Shown here: piece after piece, positions 59,227-64,000 of the stretch | How positions within the stretch are numbered: the stretch's first letter is position 1 | How the letters are laid out: the number at the start of each line of letters is the position of its first letter | Origin: JAJEAD01 sp965221555 | Lineage (GTDB): Bacteria > Pseudomonadota > Gammaproteobacteria > HK1 | Assembly (NCBI GenBank): GCA_965221555.1 | Contig: OZ244895.1 | Span: forward strand, 3,410,001-3,474,000 | Direction: 5' to 3' | DNA length: 64,000 nt | Made by a program: the position numbers and the translations under genes | Notes under the pieces: model-generated | The model's database searches: none | What the model saw: only the letters and a program-made list of their open reading frames with translations | What the model was told of the DNA's origin: nothing

Positions 59227-59442
59227 ATGCCTAGCGTACGGATCAAGGAGAACGAGCCCTTCGATGTCGCACTGCGCCGCTTCAAGCGCGCCTGCGAGAA
59301 GGCGGGCATACTGACCGAGGTGAGGCGGCGCGAGTACTACGAGAAGCCGACCACCATACGCAAGCGCAAGAAGGCGGCGGCGGTCAAGCGCCATCTCAAG
59401 AAGATCGCCCGCGAAACCCAGAAGCGCGTTCGCCTGCACTGA
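59227..59442 (+). CDS. rpsU: 30S ribosomal protein S21
   Basis: A 71-aa S21 needed for normal translation initiation: MPSVRIKENEPFDVALRRFK, RACEKAGILTEVRRREYYEK, PTTIRKRKKAAAVKRHLKK. The length and composition are standard. It is the first gene of the macromolecular synthesis operon that ties translation, replication priming and sigma-70. Confidence 0.98.
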   Translation: MPSVRIKENEPFDVALRRFKRACEKAGILTEVRRREYYEKPTTIRKRKKAAAVKRHLKKIARETQKRVRLH

Positions 59443-59474
59443 CCGCACACGCGGGTACCCCGAGAGGGGGTTAT

Positions 59475-59492
59475 CGCCGGGAGACTCCGGCG
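59475..59492 (+). terminator. Hairpin in the rpsU-yqeY gap (possible attenuator)
   Basis: CGCCGG (59475-59480) pairs with CCGGCG (59487-59492) across a six-base loop. The E. coli operon has a partial terminator after rpsU that lowers dnaG expression, and this could be its counterpart. No T-run follows. Nothing else is recognised in the 246-bp gap. Confidence 0.3.
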
Positions 59493-59688
59493 CCGGGCCG
59501 AGTTCCCCGGGATGCCGCCGAAAGGCCGGATACCGACGTGGCACGCCACGGCGCTGCATGAGAGCGGCTCTTAGCGTCGGCGTATACGGGTTGCGCGGCG
59601 GCGCGCATGGCTTTCTCCCGCATCGTCCCGACCCGATTGTCGCGCCGGCCGGGGCGGGGCAAGCGCGGGGCCTCGGAGGTTCGATTCG

Positions 59689-60144
59689 ATGGCCGATGAC
59701 CTGAAGCACCGGATACAGGAAGACATCAAGACCGCGATGCGCGCGCGCGATCGCAAGCGTCTCGGCGTGCTCCGCCAGGTGAGCGCCGCGATCAAGCAGC
59801 GCGAGATAGACGAGCGCATCACACTCGATTCGCCGGGGGTGGTCTCGGTGCTCCAGAGGATGTTGAAGCAGCGCCGCGACTCCCTCGCGCAGTTTTCGTC
59901 CGCGGGCCGCGACGACCTGGCCGCCCAGGAATCCTTCGAGATAGAGCTCATCGAAGCCTACATGCCCGCACCCTTGAATCCACAGGAGATCGAGGCGCTG
60001 ATCGCCGCCGCGCTCGCGGAATGCGAGGCGGCCTCGATGAAGGACATGGGCCGGGTCATGGCGTGGCTCAAGCCCCGGGTGCAGGGTCGCGCCGACATGA
60101 AGGAGCTGAGCGCAAGGGTCCGGGAGAGCCTGCGCTCCGCCTGA
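59689..60144 (+). CDS. yqeY: GatB/YqeY domain protein
   Basis: A 151-aa YqeY protein, homologous to the tail domain of GatB that contacts tRNA. It reads LKHRIQEDIKTAMRARDRKR, LGVLRQVSAAIKQREIDERI, VLQRMLKQRRDSLAQF and IELIEAYMPAPLNPQEIEAL. The function is not settled. ATG 59689 has GGAGG 9 nt upstream. Its place between rpsU and dnaG is common in gammaproteobacteria. Confidence 0.95.
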   Translation: MADDLKHRIQEDIKTAMRARDRKRLGVLRQVSAAIKQREIDERITLDSPGVVSVLQRMLKQRRDSLAQFSSAGRDDLAAQESFEIELIEAYMPAPLNPQEIEALIAAALAECEAASMKDMGRVMAWLKPRVQGRADMKELSARVRESLRSA

Positions 60145-60295
60145 GCCTCGCACCCCCGTCCGTGTCGGCGGACCGGGAATCCGCGCCGGGCTTGTGGACC
60201 CGACGGCGGTGGGACGCTCCGCCGAGTCGCGGAGGCGGCGGGCCAAGCGTTTACACTTGGGCCACGCGGTGGCGGGGCGCGAGTTCCGGAGACAG

Positions 60296-62086
60296 ATGGC
60301 AGGAACCATTCCCAGGCCTTTCATCGACGACCTGCTCTCCCGAATCGACATCGTCGACGTCATAGACGAGTACGTGCCCCTCACGCGGGCAGGGCGCGAC
60401 TTCAAGGCCTGCTGCCCCTTTCACGCCGAGAAGACGCCCTCGTTCACGGTGAGCCGCGCCAAGCAGTTCTATCACTGCTTCGGGTGCCAGGCGAACGGCA
60501 CCGCCATCACCTTCCTCATGGAGTACGCGCGCCTCGACTTCGTCGAAGCGATTGAGGATCTCGCCCATCGGGTGGGAGTGGAAGTGCCGAGAAGCGGCGG
60601 GGCGTCGCGGGAACGACCTTCGAGCGAACCTGTCCTTGACATCCTCGAACGCGCAAACCGCTTCTATCGCCGGCAACTCAGGCAGCACCCCCAGGCCCCG
60701 CGAGCCGTCGACTACCTGCGTTCCCGGGGCGTCAGCGGCGAGATCGCCGCCGCTTTCCAACTCGGATTCGCTCCCGCGGGCTGGGACAACCTCGTCAAGG
60801 GGCTGGCGACTCAGGCCACGGGGGAGCTGATGGTGCGGGCGGGACTCGCGGCCCGACGCGATGGAGGCGGGCTCTACGACCGCTTCCGCGACCGGATCGT
60901 GTTTCCCATCCACGACCGGCGTTCGCGTACCGTCGCTTTCGGCGGGCGAAGCATTGGAGACGGCACCCCGAAGTACCTGAACTCTCCCGAGACTCCAGTC
61001 TTCCACAAGGGCCGGGAGATCTACGGACTGCCCCAGGCCCGCGCCGCGGGCGGAAAGCGGGTGGTGGTGGTCGAGGGCTACATGGACGTGGTCGCCCTCG
61101 CCCAGCACGGCGTGGGGAACACGGTGGCGACGCTGGGCACCTCCGTCACGCCCGAGCACCTGAAGCAGCTCTTCAGGATCTGGTCGGACGTGGTGTTCTG
61201 TTTCGATGGAGACGAGGCCGGAAACCGGGCCGCATGGCGCGCCCTGGAGACCGCCCTGCCCCTCCTGCGCGACGGTCGCCGAGCGCTCTTCACGTTCCTG
61301 CCCGGGGGAGAAGACCCCGACAGCCTGGTGCGCGCGCGGGGCCGGGAACACTTCGAGGCCTGCGTCGACGGGGCGGAGCCACTTGGCGCCTTCCTGTTCG
61401 AGAGGCTGAAGGCGCAGGTGAACCTCCAGACTCTCGACGGCCGGGTGCGCCTCTTCGAGTCGGCCCTTCCCCTCATCGTCAAGATGCCGGTCGGAGCGTT
61501 CCGGGACATGGCGATCCAGGAGCTCGAGCAGCTCACACAAAGGAGCGTCGAGCCCGCGTCGATCCGGCGCGCGGAAGCGCAAGCGCGTCCCGCCGCACAC
61601 CGCGAACCGGCGCCCGGGAAAAAGGCGGGCGGGGTAAAGGCGGGCGGGACGATGGACCCGCGGGTGCGCAAAGCGCTCGCCCGTCTCGTACAGTACCCGG
61701 GACTTGCGGGCGTCGTCGAAACTCCCGCGGCGCTGCGCGGGATCGGCCTGTCCGGTGCGTCGTTACTCGCGGATGTGGTTGAAATCTGCGCTGCCAATCC
61801 CCAAGTGAGCACCGGTGCGCTGATCGAACGCTTCCGTGATCGGGCAGACGGCGGACATTATCTCGTGTCGCTCGCGGCGGAGCCGCTGGTGCTCGAGTCC
61901 AGGCTGCAAGATCCCGAGCAGGCGCTTCGAGGGGAGTTCCAGAGCCTCCTGCTTCAGATCCGGAGGGAGGTCGCCAGGCGAGCCGAAGATGCAAGGCTAC
62001 GGGAACTTGATGCCAAGGACTTCGGTGAACTCACCGACGACGAACGCAGGGAGTACGCGCAACTCACCGCAAGGCCGACCGGATGA
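60296..62086 (+). CDS. dnaG: DNA primase
   Basis: Synthesises RNA primers for replication. The 596 aa contain the N-terminal zinc motif (CCPFHAEKTPSFTVSRAKQF, YHCFGCQANG), the RNA polymerase-like core, the TOPRIM domain (VVVVEGYMDVVALAQHG, VFCFDGDEAGNRAAWRAL), and a C-terminal helicase-binding domain after a Lys/Gly-rich linker. ATG 60296 (MAGTIPRPFIDDLLSRIDIV) follows GGAG and gives the canonical N-terminus; the frame is open upstream. It is followed by rpoD after 144 bp. Confidence 0.98.
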   Translation: MAGTIPRPFIDDLLSRIDIVDVIDEYVPLTRAGRDFKACCPFHAEKTPSFTVSRAKQFYHCFGCQANGTAITFLMEYARLDFVEAIEDLAHRVGVEVPRSGGASRERPSSEPVLDILERANRFYRRQLRQHPQAPRAVDYLRSRGVSGEIAAAFQLGFAPAGWDNLVKGLATQATGELMVRAGLAARRDGGGLYDRFRDRIVFPIHDRRSRTVAFGGRSIGDGTPKYLNSPETPVFHKGREIYGLPQARAAGGKRVVVVEGYMDVVALAQHGVGNTVATLGTSVTPEHLKQLFRIWSDVVFCFDGDEAGNRAAWRALETALPLLRDGRRALFTFLPGGEDPDSLVRARGREHFEACVDGAEPLGAFLFERLKAQVNLQTLDGRVRLFESALPLIVKMPVGAFRDMAIQELEQLTQRSVEPASIRRAEAQARPAAHREPAPGKKAGGVKAGGTMDPRVRKALARLVQYPGLAGVVETPAALRGIGLSGASLLADVVEICAANPQVSTGALIERFRDRADGGHYLVSLAAEPLVLESRLQDPEQALRGEFQSLLLQIRREVARRAEDARLRELDAKDFGELTDDERREYAQLTARPTG

Positions 62087-62143
62087 CGCACGCGACCGGA
62101 CGCGAAGAGCTGGGGATTGCGCCGAGCCGGGGCCCGGCGCGGC

Positions 62144-62149
62144 TATAAT
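62144..62149 (+). promoter_or_regulatory. Perfect -10 hexamer upstream of rpoD
   Basis: TATAAT in GCGGCTATAATCGCGGG, about 80 bp before the rpoD start and after the dnaG stop. A good -35 at 16-18 bp is not visible. In E. coli, rpoD also has internal promoters in the dnaG region, so an extra promoter here would be expected. Confidence 0.45.
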
Positions 62150-62230
62150 CGCGGGTTTGCGAAGCTTCCCGGGCCGCGGCCCGGCGATGTCGGACACTTA
62201 GCGCATTGCGCATGACATGAATGGTGCCAC

Positions 62231-64000
<1,770 letters not shown>

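Noticed and set aside
59675..59690. GGAGGTTCGATTCG, which looks like a tRNA T-arm
   Set aside because: The flanks cannot form a T-stem or cloverleaf; GGAGG is the ribosome-binding site of yqeY.

Overview
This 64-kb window is chromosomal DNA of a GC-rich (roughly two-thirds G+C) gammaproteobacterium. The evidence is gene order: rpsU-yqeY-dnaG-rpoD with tsaD upstream, coaBC-dut-algC-argB-slmA beside radC-rpmB-rpmG, gshB-tonB-yqgE-ruvX, yggS-proC-yggT, tatABC, and a polA/DUF2782 neighbourhood. RpoD, SlmA and Zur read like gammaproteobacterial proteins. I cannot name a genus; an uncultivated lineage is possible. No rRNA, tRNA, CRISPR array, transposase or prophage gene was seen.

Layout. 1-6 kb: the end of a malonyl-CoA synthetase gene, then a two-subunit NAD-dependent formate dehydrogenase whose beta subunit is a NuoE-NuoF fusion. 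6-11 kb: a minus-strand run of a sulfotransferase, a GPP34-cytochrome P450 fusion and ATP-type PEP carboxykinase. 11-17 kb: an RND pump overlapping an orphan Dam-type methylase, an acyl-CoA desaturase and a PPOX-class flavoprotein. 17-24 kb: polA, a secreted serine protease and a DUF2782 protein. 24-28 kb: hemC-hemD-ptsH-ptsI. 28-35 kb: gshB, tonB, yqgE, a RuvX-PyrK fusion frame, a GNAT acetyltransferase, then yggS-proC-yggT. 35-43.5 kb: slmA, argB, algC, dut, coaBC, radC, rpmB, rpmG, a second desaturase and zur. 43.5-49.7 kb: tatABC, an NDUFA9-like SDR, uppP, a pteridine reductase, a DMT transporter and folB. 49.7-59 kb: hydantoinase/oxoprolinase-type hyuB and hyuA, plsY, an amidase, tsaD and a serine hydrolase. 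59-64 kb: the macromolecular synthesis operon, ending inside rpoD.

The most unusual feature is an intergenic element of about 175-180 bp, repeated around a dozen times. Each full copy is an imperfect long palindrome, with ends close to CCCGCAAGTTTCACCGAT and its reverse complement, and a conserved centre containing ACGACTTCGTGTCGGCTAC. Clear full-length or nearly full-length copies lie at about 5.87, 15.31, 20.10, 23.10, 32.54, 35.13, 54.64 and 56.45 kb; truncated, composite or decayed ones lie at 16.43, 25.6, 35.31, 49.19, 51.37 and 53.93 kb. Six ends abut a stop codon exactly. One copy fills the whole gap between the stop codons of two convergent genes. Mutations in one arm are matched in the other. 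Several copies sit at the borders of accessory genes (desaturase, protease, hyuAB, amidase) that interrupt conserved neighbourhoods. It resembles the ERIC or Correia class of elements in style, but I do not recognise it as any known family.

Second in interest are the GPP34-P450 fusion, the in-frame RuvX-PyrK fusion, and the coupling of PTS genes to haem-synthesis genes.
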